Below, piece by piece: positions 36,401-46,875 of a stretch of DNA of 64,000 nucleotides (within the stretch, counting starts at the first letter, position 1; every line of letters begins with the position of its first letter). The notes beneath the pieces were generated by a model. That model saw only the letters and a program-made list of their open reading frames with translations. It was not told the origin of the DNA and searched no databases. The translations under genes and the position numbers were made by a program. The DNA is from Glandiceps talaboti (lineage: Eukaryota > Hemichordata > Enteropneusta > Spengelidae): contig NC_135555.1 in the NCBI RefSeq assembly GCF_964340395.1, positions 17,064,746-17,128,745 of the forward strand, in the 5' to 3' direction.

Positions 36401-38370
36401 GGGTTGGCAGGGCACGCATGTTCATGGAAATAATATGCCCATCAATATTTCAGTGTCGTCACTCCCCGAGGTATTATGTAAAAACTGAGGCATAAAGGTG
36501 CAAGCCAGCGAGCGTAATGAAACAGATATAAAATGCAACTGAATATAATGAGGCAGGTCAATCAAAATGGAGAGACCAGAAATTAATTATTGAGTAGTGT
36601 ATCCAAGATGTCTTCTCGTGACTACCTCAGAGTAATATCATTTCACAAAAACACAAGGTCGTTCCCCACGCTGTGATTTATAGCATTCCCAAGGTAGCGA
36701 GTTTTATATAGTATGAGTAAACGGTGCAATGTAAAATCTCAAATCTGGCTTTGTAATTCCGATTGAAAAAAAAAATGTGGACATTTTTTACTTATTTGAC
36801 TTAGACAATATATGCAAAGAGAATGAATCAAACTGATTAAAAATTTAAGGCGTAAAAAATTTCCACGATGATTGATGCCCCCATGTTGAATTCACTTGTC
36901 CTCGAAAACATACAAAACGTGTCCGCGACAGAAAAAAAGAAAAAGGAAAGAAAGAGGAGCCGGATAATTGAATGGGGAATCTTTTCAGAACGGTATACGG
37001 AAGTAACGGGTGTCAAGACACCAAGTCGATTCCTTCAAGAAATCTTCGTAACACCGCGACAATCTCGAAACAAAAAAGGCCGATGCAAATTTGCCGATTA
37101 ACGGGAGTCGAGACATTCTTGCGGTTGAATAGGGCGCTAACATCCCGTCTGCACGGTACCAAAAGCGTATCAAAAGCCCCCTTTACACTTCACAAAAAGC
37201 GACTCAATCAAAGCCTTGACAAATATCCCTGAACTGAAATTCGAGATAGAAAAATAGTCTTGAATATAAGGGAAGTACGAGACGTCTAGTTATGAAATTT
37301 CAAAACGCACGCTGACATTAAAATTTCACGAACACAAAAGCAGCAGGAACAGCAGGCCAGACTGGCAGCGGCGGTTCGGAAACGCCACTGACACGAGTTT
37401 CAGGTGAAACATTTATGTCAAGAGGACAGCCACTTCGGGTCACATTTTACACATGTTACTTTCAGAAATACAATCAAAGAAAAACACAGAAACTAAGTCC
37501 AATGACCAAGTCGTCGAATTTCGACGTCTGCTACGCCGAAAACGGCGCGGAGACAATGAAAACTCCACGACTAATTATCATTATAGAGACGCTCATAATT
37601 AACGGCGGGCCACAACACGTCGCAATTAAAAAATACCCATCAAGCTACAACACGAACTACACTAAGAAAACTCACTGTTTAGAAGCTCCGTTCTCCGTGA
37701 TTCGGGGAACTTTCCGCCGCTTGACGAACCGGAGGTCACATGGAATATAAGAACTGGGAAATCGCCGACTCCAACAACAAATGCTAGGTGAAAAATAAAG
37801 AGCTAAAAATAACCAAATGAAAATTCGATATTATTATTTTGCTAATTATTCCAAAATGGCTGGAAGGCATCAATGGGCATGCGTAATAAGCGAAAGACAA
37901 TTTACATCTCATTAACATAAATTCCCACCCTCAGATAAGTCGTGCGCGCTACGAAATTGTACTATAGGTCAGTAAAAAACTCACTTAAAATACTTTCTTA
38001 AACACTCTTTTTCGGCACACACAACTTTTTATGGAAGATTCGCTAACTTTACGCCGGGAAAACCGCGTCAAATCAAATTGCCCACGTGATCGCTTTTCGA
38101 CCCTATTTGCATAGAGCCTGTCTCGCGCCTGATTTTCCCACCCATTTCCGCCTTATTGAAGTATAGTATAACTAATTCAAGTCCCTTCAAACACTCATAA
38201 ATACTTGTTTTCTATTGGCCTGCTATCGCTATTTCGATAGTCGACGTGATTTGTACCTATGATTTCGTAAAATCCGCGGGAATCTGTCGCTCAGACGATT
38301 TACAAGTCACGTGATTTATTTGACCTGAAAAGTCGCATACCAGTATAGTACGTGAGGAAACCACGCTTAC

Positions 38371-38540
38371 CTATCACTAACCACTGCCTGACTGCGTCGG
38401 TATGAACTTGTCGGTATCGCACCCGTCGAGTCAAATCAAACGTTGGCAGCCGAGTAACGTAAAGTTGGAAAAATTTTCTCAGTCGCGCTAATTAGCGAAA
38501 TGCAAATCACCGCATGTGACAGGTCAAGGGCAGAGGAAGT
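38371..38540 (-). other. Predicted ZFHX first (5' UTR) exon with strong splice donor
   Basis: Reading the minus strand, 'tggttagtgatag' is followed by GTAAGCG, an excellent 5' splice site with the exon ending at 38371. It is the nearest strong minus-strand donor to THTPA and would pair with the acceptor at 14229/14228. The exon's 5' end (transcription start) is unknown and the 38540 boundary is only indicative. No ZFHX coding sequence is expected here, since the ATG lies at 14154. Confidence 0.45.
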
Positions 38541-38691
38541 GACGTAATTATGGCGGGTTGCATGGAATCGCTTGTCTATGTCTGGGCCTCAATTAGCAGA
38601 TGTAAATGTGATGGTATCACTTGATTAATGTTAAAAATTTACACGTTTGTGTGCTTAAAATTACAAACAATCAAAATTTCGTGTAACGAGA
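38372..38691. promoter_or_regulatory. Putative bidirectional core promoter, ZFHX (-) / THTPA (+)
   Basis: Within 320 bp between the minus-strand donor and the THTPA ATG lie an octamer ATGCAAAT (38500-38507), an ETS/CRE-type composite 'aggaagtgacgtaa' (TGACGTAA at 38540-38547) and a YY1-like ATGGCGG (38550-38556). Just outside are E-boxes CACGTG at 38083-38088 and 38308-38313, another octamer at 38105-38112 and a reversed CCAAT box (ATTGG) at 38213-38217. These elements are typical of TATA-less bidirectional promoters. Factor binding is inferred from words only. Confidence 0.5.
38550..38624 (+). other. Possible upstream ORF in the THTPA leader (24 codons)
   Basis: An ATG overlapping the YY1-like word opens a 24-codon frame ending at TGA 38622-38624, 67 bases before the THTPA start codon. 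It matters only if transcription starts upstream of 38550. The peptide resembles nothing I know. It could reduce THTPA translation. Confidence 0.2.
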
Positions 38692-39262
38692 ATGTCTGAA
38701 GCCACCAAAAATGAAGTCAGATCGCCAACAATGATCGAAGTGGAGAGAAAATTCAGCCTGAAAGGCGACTGTGAGCGGAAACTCCTAGAGGTGGGCGCTG
38801 CTTGTTTGCAGCAGAAGTCATTTGAGGACTCGTACTACGATACGGACAGCTATGACTTGACGCTTGCAGATTTCTGGTTACGACAAAGAGAAGGTCAGTG
38901 GGAGTTAAAATCACCTCCTGAACACCGTGATGTCGAAAGCAAGTCCGCGCAATACGCCGAAACAAGCGCGGCGGACGAGATCTTGCAGAAGATATCTGCC
39001 ATTTTGAAAACACGTTCACTCGTTTCTGAATGTGATAGCGAGACGGCAGATCAGATTGCAGTTTTTGTAAAGCAGTGTGGACTGAAACCATTTGCTGTCT
39101 TCAGAACAGATCGGAAGACGTATACTTTGGACGGGGGCTTCCACATTGATCTGGACGAAACGGACTTCGGATATCGAGTTGGGGAAATCGAGTTGACCGT
39201 GGAACAGGACGGGGATGTTGCTGCGGCTCTTCAAAAAATCGACGCTGTCGCAGAGAAACTAG
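38692..39262 (+). CDS. THTPA: Thiamine-triphosphatase, coding exon 1 (residues 1-191)
   Basis: Hydrolyses thiamine triphosphate to thiamine diphosphate and phosphate in the cytosol (family knowledge; Mg2+-dependent CYTH enzyme). The CYTH signature is complete: ExExK as E16-V-E-R-K20, YYDT at 49-52 preceded by D47, WLRQRE (W62, R64, R66), WELK at 70-73, basic FRTDRK at 137-142, IDLDETDFGY at 152-161 with acidic D153, D155 and D158, and GEIE at 164-167. The exon ends in a phase-1 donor 'actag|gtaagt' after Leu190; the genomic frame stops three codons on, so splicing is required. The join to 55399 restores an 'LGFTSVTRVPGKMDAYL' C-terminus matching the family pattern and gives 226 aa (human about 230). 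The start at 38692 has A at -3; an in-frame ATG at codon 14 directly before IEVERK is an alternative. It is head to head with ZFHX. Confidence 0.95.
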
Positions 39263-41079
39263 GTAAGTAGGTAAAAGTCTGAGTATAGAAGCAAACACAA
39301 CGATACACAGAACGAAACTGTGTTCGAAAAGTCTCCCGAACAGTATGTGTGCTAACTAAAAGGGGGACAAATGCAACAACTGTAATCACCAATGGCGGTT
39401 AAACATGGAAGCGCTTACCATCCAATTAAAAACAATCTCTGGAAAGTCATTTCTAAAGAAGTAGGGTCTCCCCAAATAGAGATAGAACCCAACACTATAT
39501 CAGGATTTGATGAATAACAAACTGATGTCATTTAAATGGTTGTTGGGAACTTCAAGTTCTAATTGCTGCGCTGAGCCCCCCACGATCGCTACCGTATTAA
39601 CATTTAACAAGTGTTGTTATGTAACACGTTGATTTGTTTACATAGTGCGGTTGTCTGTATGGTCTGGTCATTGACATGTTACCGCTATCGATTGCATTAA
39701 TATGCAGCGTGCATTGTTTTCGGCTATCAACTTGAGACAATAACGGCGTTAAAAGGATTAGGAAAGTAGATTAAAATATACATATAGCGGAACCCAGTTA
39801 TAGCGTTGTTTTTCATGTAGATTTCAGCTGTAGCCGGATATGAGGCATGCTGTTTTTGGTCAGCCGACCTGCGATGATCTGTTGACCCGCACTGTCCGAG
39901 CAGACTTGGATACGATCCAAACCGCAGCTTAGTTGGCAGTATAAAGATGACTCACTCCATCTGATGTTGGCAGAAGGGCTTATATAACAGAACTATAGCA
40001 ACGGAGTAATGTTAATTGTTATAGACTGTCCTCGTGTGACATCGTGTTATTCTGATGGCATAGGCTTTAGTGATGTATGGCCCAATAAAGTGAATTGCAG
40101 AGATTCACAGGGAAAAAGGATATTGTAGATGAAGCAAAGCTAATCACTTTAATATCTAATTTTGTCTCCATTGGGGTTTCTTGTACTTAGGAGTTATGTG
40201 TTTGGAAGATGTGTAATACATATGTGGTATGCAGTATGCAAATAGATGGAATGGATGACCTCACTGCTGGGGTCAACATGCTACTTTTAATACATTCCAG
40301 CAATTGTATGTTGTAGCAACTACCCATACTTAGTATCAATTTCAGTGGTTTTCAAGCTTAACCCAAACAAGGTTTTGAGACTGGATATTTAGATTAAAAA
40401 GATGGCTTCTGATTCTCTGGGTAAAAAAAAAAAAAAAGGTATGTTTTTTCAGTGAATGGAGAATACGGACTAATGAAAGTGAAAATTGTAGTCGTATGGT
40501 TGGACCCATATGCTGTGTAACAACACACATGACACAAAATCACTATAAGCTTGTTAACAATGAGATGCATCTTTTTAATACCATCAAGAGATGCTGTTCT
40601 CTGCTTGTGTATTTTATGTGTGTGGTAACAAGCAAAGGAATTATGCAAATGTATGAAATGAATTGAACTGTTGATTGCATCAGCAGAGAGTGTTTATTCA
40701 GAAAATCAACTAAAAGGGATTATGTTTCTGACTCTGCATATATGCTGTGTGTCAAGAATAAATTCACCGATTTGGAATAAAATTGTTCATTTCAATTTCT
40801 CGGTGATCATGTTGAAAATTCGTTATTTCAATAAAAGAAACTTTTCAAAACAATGAATGAAATGAACATGACAAGAAGACAGGGACAGTGAGTTTACAAC
40901 TCGTTTTTTATTCTATTTTTTTATTTTAAGAGAAGAAGTAGAATGAAATGTATATTTTAGGGGGCACCCAGCATATTCTGTTTGTTTCACAGTATTTGCT
41001 TTTTTAAAAAACAAAAACAAGAACAAAAAAAAAAGAATGGTACAATGGAACTGAATCGTGAATGTGAATGATTTTGTAT

Positions 41080-41318
41080 TAAGGACAATATGATATCTAC
41101 ATTTTGGACATGAACAAAATTTTACATCAGGACAAAATGAAATCCACACTTGGACTAAATGAAATGTACATTTTGAACATAATGAAATGCACACTTTTGG
41201 ACCACACACATAATTTACAATTTTGGACAAAATAAAATCTGCATTTTGAACAGAATGAAATGTATACTTTTGGACGAAATGAAATCTATATTTTAGACCA
41301 AATGAAATGGACATTTAT
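41080..41318. repeat. Tandem repeat, about 29-31 bp unit, 8 or so copies
   Basis: The motif 'ttttggacaaaatgaaat' with variants (gacgaaatgaaatct, gaacataatgaaatgc, gaccaaatgaaatgg) recurs every 29-31 bp. Decayed single copies appear near 41540 and 41610. The 133-codon minus frame at 40913-41314 is a translation of the array. Confidence 0.85.
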
Positions 41319-42528
41319 GTCAAAACTAACCCTACAGTTTGCATATATGTTTGTATTTTTATTAGTATTTTGAATCAGGAAATAATTTCTCAGACGTAAA
41401 ACAAAGACATTTGAAGTGGAACTAAACTATACATAATCACATACAAAGTATCGTAGTTCTGAGCAGATCAAATTAGTATATTTTGCCACAAACAGCCTCA
41501 TACTCTTGATCAGTCTGTACATTTTGTTGATGACATTTCACAGGACAAAATGAAATAACAGAATTAGTTGCATGGGACGGAAATAGACATGGTTTTTACA
41601 CTTGTAAGGAGGACCAAGATGAAATCTACATTTCCAAGATACCATAATGTGTGTCCGTTAATTCATTTTTTTTTGTTTATCCTTCAATACATGCCACGTT
41701 GTCTAGTACAGATTTGTCTTATCAGAACAACTATTTATCTCCTTGTCTGAGATCTACCCAAGCATTATCTCTCAAACTCTAGTATTGATTACATGTCAAA
41801 CTTCAGATTTGAAGCCCAGGCACCCCAAGGAGTCTTGCTGTAAATCCCCCTTTCCTGGGTCTCGGAACAGATTCTTATATTTGTGTGTATGACTACTTAA
41901 CTGACAAAATACTTTCCTAGCATTCCCTCAAGTAGTGTGGTACAATCTCAATGTTTAGTGCCTATTATGAGTCTCTCTATACAAACTCATATCTTTTTAC
42001 CTATCACTGTCTCTTGACTATTCTGGCTTATTTTGTTGTTGTCTAGCCTCCTGTGTCAAGCTGTCAATATAACGGTCCTCCCTGTGCGTCCCCGTATTTC
42101 TCATCGATAAGTTGGGTTTTAGTTTCATTAATGATATATGTTCAAGGGAGAAAATAATATTTTCGACCATTCCTGGCATTGTAACGATTTTGCATTTTTT
42201 TTCACTCCTTCTAATTCCTAGCACGTGAATAATTGCCAATTGCTATCAATACAATATTATTTTGATCTTGTCTTTCTGTATTTTCGTTTTTTCTGACTTT
42301 ACTCTTGTAAGGAATGCATGATTAAACCTACACACACCCTTAGCTTAAAATCTGTATGTGAAATATACATATCACCCTTACATCTGGCACTCAAAATTTT
42401 TAATTTAAATTTTCACAAGTTCGACTCCATTATCTTGGCAGTGAAGTGAACTAATTAAATTCCTGTATTGTTATAAGGGCATTGATTTTTTTTTCTTTTC
42501 ATAATGACATTTTGTTGTTGTATTGTAG

Positions 42529-42623
42529 ACTTTGGCAACATTGAGGCAGCTGTGCCAGTGGGTATTTTGCCTGAAAGTATGCTGATAGTAGGCCAAGAAG
42601 AATCAGTTGATTCTTAAAAAAAT
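42529..42623 (+). other. Candidate alternative (stop-containing) exon of THTPA
   Basis: A pyrimidine-rich acceptor 'ttgttgttgtattgtag' ends at 42528. Joined in phase 1 to exon 1 at Leu190, it reads Asp-Phe-Gly-Asn and continues open for 29 residues to a TAA at 42615-42617. A good donor 'aat|gtaagt' follows at 42624. If used, it replaces the conserved C-terminus by an unrelated 29-residue tail, or acts as a poison exon. The tail has no similarity to known THTPA. It could equally be a chance pseudo-exon. Confidence 0.3.
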
Positions 42624-42847
42624 GTAAGTAAAAAAAAGAATGGTTTCATATCTTTACAGGAGCTCAACACCTTTTTAACAGTCTGGATAAAGGATGCAAA
42701 TTTGTAAAAAAATGTAAGTTGAAAAAAAGGATAGGCTAACATGAAGTTCAAGTTAAAATTTGTTAGTAGGGGTACAGTAAGCAGAGGTCAATGTTTGAAC
42801 CTCATGTCTGCATTATTTTCCATGATGTGACAGCTCAAATTTATAAA

Positions 42848-42860
42848 GGGGGGGGGGGGG
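42848..42860. repeat. Poly-G run (13)
   Basis: Homopolymer of 13 G on the plus (THTPA sense) strand. Confidence 0.9.
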
Positions 42861-43569
42861 TGTCACACATAATTGCATATGGCAAAAGCAATATCACTTG
42901 TATACAAGGCATGTTACTTCAGTACTGTTGTAGTACACCCCCTCAGTCACCCTGATTATGCAAATTAGGGATCACTGAAAATCATACCTTCATATTCCAA
43001 AAAAAGTTGACTCTATGAATAGAAATTTCGTTCATGACAAAATTTGTATGGTAGATTTTGAGACGTGTGAGAAAAACAAATAAGTTTTCAAATTTTGTTA
43101 TCGGCCCATCCATTCAAACAATATGACCTTTTGACCCTTTCTTGTACTGTAGTAGTGTAGGAATACTTTTGAGTACATTTTTACATGTACGATTTTTCCA
43201 TGTTTCGTAGAGGTAAGGAGTTGTAAACTTCAAGAACTGTATGTTCAAGCTCATGTCTAGTCTAAAATTGGTGGAAGGTGCATGGCCAGTGTCTGATTAC
43301 TGAGTGGTTTGGTGAGTGAAATGCAATAAAAAGTGGTCTAGGAATAGTTGTACTCAAGTCAATCTGTAAATCCATGCTGTCCTTCAGGCTATTGGTAATT
43401 TCTACCACCCATCTTATTCTTTAGGCAGGGCTGCAATCTAAGCTTCTATGCTTGGTAGTCAAGTGAACAGATTTTGCTGCAATTTCCTATCAATTTCTAT
43501 TGGGTCTAACAGACTACTAGGGTACTGCTATATAAAGGTGATTGTCTAGAATCAAGCTACGATGTTTAG

Positions 43570-43715
43570 CAGTGTTTTTGCTAAGGGCGGTAAGTAGGTA
43601 AAATCTACCTGGGTTCCCAAACAAAATTACCATAGACTCTATGGCGAAGTTCTGCCATTTTTACCCCTTTCTCCCTTTCTGTTACCAGGGTTATCCAACC
43701 ATGGCAAAAACACTG
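43570..43715. mobile_element. 146-bp MITE-like element with perfect 12-bp terminal inverted repeats
   Basis: It begins CAGTGTTTTTGC (43570-43581) and ends GCAAAAACACTG (43704-43715), exact reverse complements. The interior carries 'ggtaagtaggtaaaatctac' and 'ttaccagggttatcc' and has no coding capacity. CAGTG-type ends occur in hAT-related non-autonomous elements. The flanking 8-mers (atgtttag / ttatgttc) are not identical, so no target duplication supports that assignment. Two diverged relatives lie downstream at about 44826-44938 and 46695-46875. Confidence 0.65.
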
Positions 43716-43724
43716 TTATGTTCT

Positions 43725-44012
43725 GTAGACTACTGCTAATTTGGTAGTCTAGATACAATGTTTAATAGTCTATGTGACCTGGACTACTGCTAATTTGGTA
43801 GTCTAGATACAATGTTTAGTAGTCTATGTGGCCTGGACTTCTGCTAATTTGGTAGTCTAGATACAATGTTTAGTAGTCTATGTGCCCTGGACTAGAGCTA
43901 ATTGGGTAGTCTGGATACACTGTTTTAATAGACTATGTGCCCTGGACTACTGTTAATTTGGTAGTCAAGATACAATGTTTAGTAGTCTATGTGGCCTGTA
44001 CTACTGCTAAAT
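43725..44012. repeat. 54-bp tandem repeat, about 5.3 copies, with diverged flanking copies
   Basis: 'ttggtagtctagatacaatg' and derivatives start at 43741, 43795, 43849, 43903 and 43958, a 53-55 bp period. Each unit also contains 'tagtctatgtg.cctggacta'. Diverged relatives are scattered at 43500-43560, 44100-44200 and 44290-44400. The array begins right at the end of the MITE-like element. Confidence 0.92.
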
Positions 44013-44347
44013 TTGAGCTCTGCCAATATCAGAGCTTGTATTGAACTTGTATGCACGGTAGCCAGATTTAGCCAAGTGAACTGTTTCAACTAGTTTTCTA
44101 TTAATTTCTATCTAACAGACTACTACCATATAAAGTTATATAGTCTAGACTAGATCCAATGTATATTAGTCTATGTTCCCTAGCCTACTTCTAAATTTGA
44201 GACCTACCAATATCAGAGATTGAATGTATGTTGCCCGATGTCGCCATGTCAACTGTATTATTCTGTACTTCTCTATCATTTCCCATTGGTCTTTTAAACA
44301 GACTGCAACCATATAAAGTTGATAGTCTAGATACTATGTGTAGTCAA

Positions 44348-44360
44348 GGGGGGGGGGGGG
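44348..44360. repeat. Poly-G run (13)
   Basis: 13 consecutive G on the plus strand, inside a diverged copy of the 54-bp repeat. Confidence 0.9.
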
Positions 44361-44825
44361 TGCTGTGTGCTGTGTGCTCTAGACTATCGCTAATTTTGAG
44401 CCCTGGTAGGTCTCAGATTTAAGACTAACAAGGTTTGTTAGTTTTAAAGGGAGAGCTGTGTTTACCATTGAGTGTATTTGTGATAACAGATGAGAAATGT
44501 GAAAACATATCTGATTAACTAGTTTGCATACAATTGGCATATCTTTGGACGGTCGCGGTATGCCATATTAGATAGTGAGATAGCTTTATTTTACCATAGA
44601 ATAATTCACATCATAAATGTATGACTTAGGTCAACAAATTGACATGACTTCACACTAAATGACTGCTTTGGCTTTTCAATTTTTTTTTATAGTTTTTATT
44701 GTGTACTGTATTTGTGAGTGGAAAGATAGGTCAGAATGTCATGAGTATGTGCGAATTAGGGTGGGTTGTGGGGGTGATTATGAAGTTTTTTTGTTTTTTT
44801 GTGAGGAGCAATATATAAATGGATG

Positions 44826-44938
44826 AGTGGTTTTGTAAGGCTGGTAAGCCGAGTAAAATCTATTGGTTAAATTATGGAATGTTACCAGATCGCTCTCCTC
44901 TGTTACTAGGGTTACCAAAACTTGCCAAAACACTGTAG
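44826..44938. mobile_element. Diverged copy of the CAGTGTTTT-ended element
   Basis: It shares with 43570-43715 the order: 'agtggttttgtaagg' left end, 'ggtaag....gtaaaatct' core, 'ttactagggttacc' and right end 'gccaaaacactg'. It is shorter and its left terminal repeat is decayed. Confidence 0.45.
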
Positions 44939-45041
44939 AATGTTGAGAACGAGTGATATGGTAACTAACAGAATTTCATTTCTTGTTTCCTGTATGTGTA
45001 AAAATAACTACCTCTGGAAGAGTATGTGGAGTCATTCAGCT

Positions 45042-45114
45042 ATCTGTCTGTGTCTGTCTGTCTGTCAGTCAGTCTGTCTGTCTGTCAGTCTGTCTGCCTG
45101 TCTGTCTCTGTCCC

Positions 45115-45179
<65 letters not shown>

Positions 45180-45230
45180 GTTTCTATCTCTCTCTCTCTC
45201 TCTCTCTCTCAATCTCTCTCTCTCTCCCCT
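45042..45230. repeat. (TGTC)n followed by (TC)n compound microsatellite
   Basis: About 140 bp of TGTC/TCTG units with short interruptions runs into about 45 bp of TC dinucleotides. The result is a long pyrimidine-rich plus strand. The open frames in all phases here (Cys-Leu-Ser-Val and Arg-Gln-Thr-Asp repeats) are microsatellite translations. Confidence 0.95.
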
Positions 45231-45410
45231 CTTTCCTCTACCTTTTTCTAGTACTCCTCTATCAAATACAACTTGTTCATCTTTCGTTTGCATAAATAAT
45301 GTAACAGGTTGCCTGAAACAATACTAATTCTTTTATTGTTCCACTGTTTATTATGTGAGTGACATCCTGTTTGTTATATGTTGTATTTTCCTTTGTGGTG
45401 TAAATTTCAG

Positions 45411-45515
45411 TCAGCATTTGTTATGATAACAGCCATATCTCTGTCTTTTTAAGCTTCCAGTCAGACTAAGAATCATGGCTGTACTAGCAGTGAAATAAAT
45501 CCATTGTTTGAAACC
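45411..45515 (+). other. Possible terminal 3' UTR exon with AATAAA
   Basis: A pyrimidine tract and 'taaatttcag' acceptor ending at 45410 precede this segment, and AATAAA occurs at 45494-45499. It could be the last exon of a truncated THTPA isoform using the 42529-42623 exon. This chain of inference rests only on splice and poly(A) consensus words and is weak. Confidence 0.15.
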
Positions 45516-46694
45516 ACTAGATGGTTTTATTGCTCATTTTCATTCCAGCTTAAATATTATTGTATTGTATATTAAAAAGAAAACAGAATGTAAAATGTCC
45601 TTTGTTTAAAAAAAAAATGTGATCATGGAGCTTCTGTCAAAATATGAGGACACCCCTAGCCCTAACACTTGTAGGTTACTAACATCTTCAAGTTCATTTG
45701 CAAGTTGTGGTCACATCTGTACTATATTTCAATCTCCCCCCACCATCATCCATATGTCAGATCTGAACCCATACATGTTGTGTTTTCTTGTACTTTTTGC
45801 CAAATAATAAATTATATACATGTAACATGAAAGAATCTCCCTATCTGAAATTTTGAAAAGTAGTTAGAGCGTAGTTTGCAGGTGTACTTTATGTAGTTCA
45901 ATTAGGATTTTACAGGGTTGCTCTTCCAAAATCATATCACATACATGATACATTTATTCAAATTTCACCCTCCCTCAGTTGTGAAAAGCATAATTCATAC
46001 CCGGGGTAGCAGTACTTGGCTCTTCTGTAAATATAGCATTGGTTGCTCATGTTCCTGTACTTTGTATAGTATTTCCCCTCAGTGGTGGAACCTTGTGTAT
46101 ATCCCATACGCTCGCCACAAATGTAATTCTCGATACCTGAGATAGAATGTTACTGCCTAGGTGCATCGTAAAAATAACAGACATTCGATTTCTTAGTAAT
46201 GAAATTTTCAACTCACAGAGTCAAAATATTTCTTGGAAGCAAATCCCAATTTTTTGCAGACGTCTTGTCAGCATCGTCAAGGGTGTACTACAGTGGGCAT
46301 GTCCCGCATTCGATTTCTTGGTCAACACCACAACTTCCGCTCCACGTGCTTCACATGCATTACTATAGGCGAGTGTGAAAATAATTTGACCTTCTTGTTC
46401 TATTTTGACTCTCTAGCATGAGGTGAAATGCTATTGCAGGTACCGAGAATTGTAGTTTGGAAAAAAACAAAAACGAAAGCTAACTAAAACCTTCTTGAGG
46501 TTGTACCTGTAAGTTGAATTTGTAAACAATCTCAGTACCGAGTATGAAGTTGAAGGAAACTTGGGAACATTTTCAGCATATGTTCATAGCCACAAGGTTA
46601 TAATCGGTCACTTACCAACAAGAAAATCTGTGTTTTCTGAAGATCTGACCTTTTGAATGAATTTTGAAAGTATGGAAAGCGTACAGGTCTAGGT

Positions 46695-46804
46695 AGTGGT
46701 TTTGTTGAAGTTAGAAGATAAAATCTAGGGGAGTTCCCCCACGTATTTACTGGGGTTTCCACCAATATTAAGATACAGGGTATGTAAATATATGTAAATT
46801 TTGC

Positions 46805-46841
<37 letters not shown>

Positions 46842-46875
46842 ATACTAGGGTTCCATACGGTTGTAAAAACCTTGA
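46695..46875. mobile_element. Second diverged relative of the CAGTGTTTT-ended element, interrupted by poly-T
   Basis: It keeps 'tagtggttttgttg', 'gataaaatctaggggag', a 'tactagggttcc' block and a right end 'ggttgtaaaaacc', in the same order as 43570-43715. The poly-T at 46809-46840 sits inside it. The terminal repeats are no longer intact. Confidence 0.35.
46809..46840. repeat. Poly-T run (32 nt)
   Basis: A 32-nt T homopolymer, one of the longest in the window. No retroelement body or target duplication is evident next to it. Confidence 0.92.

Larger units (their letters stand above)
14229..38370 (-). other. Inferred first intron of ZFHX (about 24.1 kb), non-coding
   Basis: The acceptor is the AG before 14228. 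The proposed donor is the minus-strand AG|GTAAGC at 38371/38370. No protein gene was recognised inside it; the small frames have no domain signal or come from tandem repeats. The 14.2-27.4 kb half is rich in tandem repeats and microsatellites and has one MITE-like element. The 28-34 kb part is largely free of obvious repeats and has dense TAAT, GATTA and octamer words. The 36.9-38.4 kb part is CpG-rich. That both ends belong to one intron is an inference; additional 5' UTR exons could lie inside. Confidence 0.5.
36900..38691. promoter_or_regulatory. CpG-rich promoter domain between ZFHX and THTPA
   Basis: CG dinucleotides are common here (for example around 37000-37180, 37360-37760 and 38040-38570) but rare in the tens of kilobases on either side. 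Open reading frames of 60-111 codons at 36868-37232 and 37415-37750 reflect the higher GC content and have no domain signal. A CpG-rich stretch ending at the THTPA start codon and covering the predicted ZFHX first exon fits an unmethylated promoter region serving both genes. Confidence 0.65.

Noticed and set aside
37415-37750. 111-codon frame in the CpG-rich domain
   Set aside because: No recognisable domain, and GC-richer DNA gives longer chance frames. No splice or similarity support.
45069-45293. Arg/Asp/Gln/Thr-rich and Cys/Leu/Ser/Val-rich frames
   Set aside because: Pure translations of the TGTC and TC microsatellites.
46809-46840. Poly-T as the tail of a minus-strand retrocopy
   Set aside because: No upstream gene-like body and no target-site duplication; a simple homopolymer expansion is enough.
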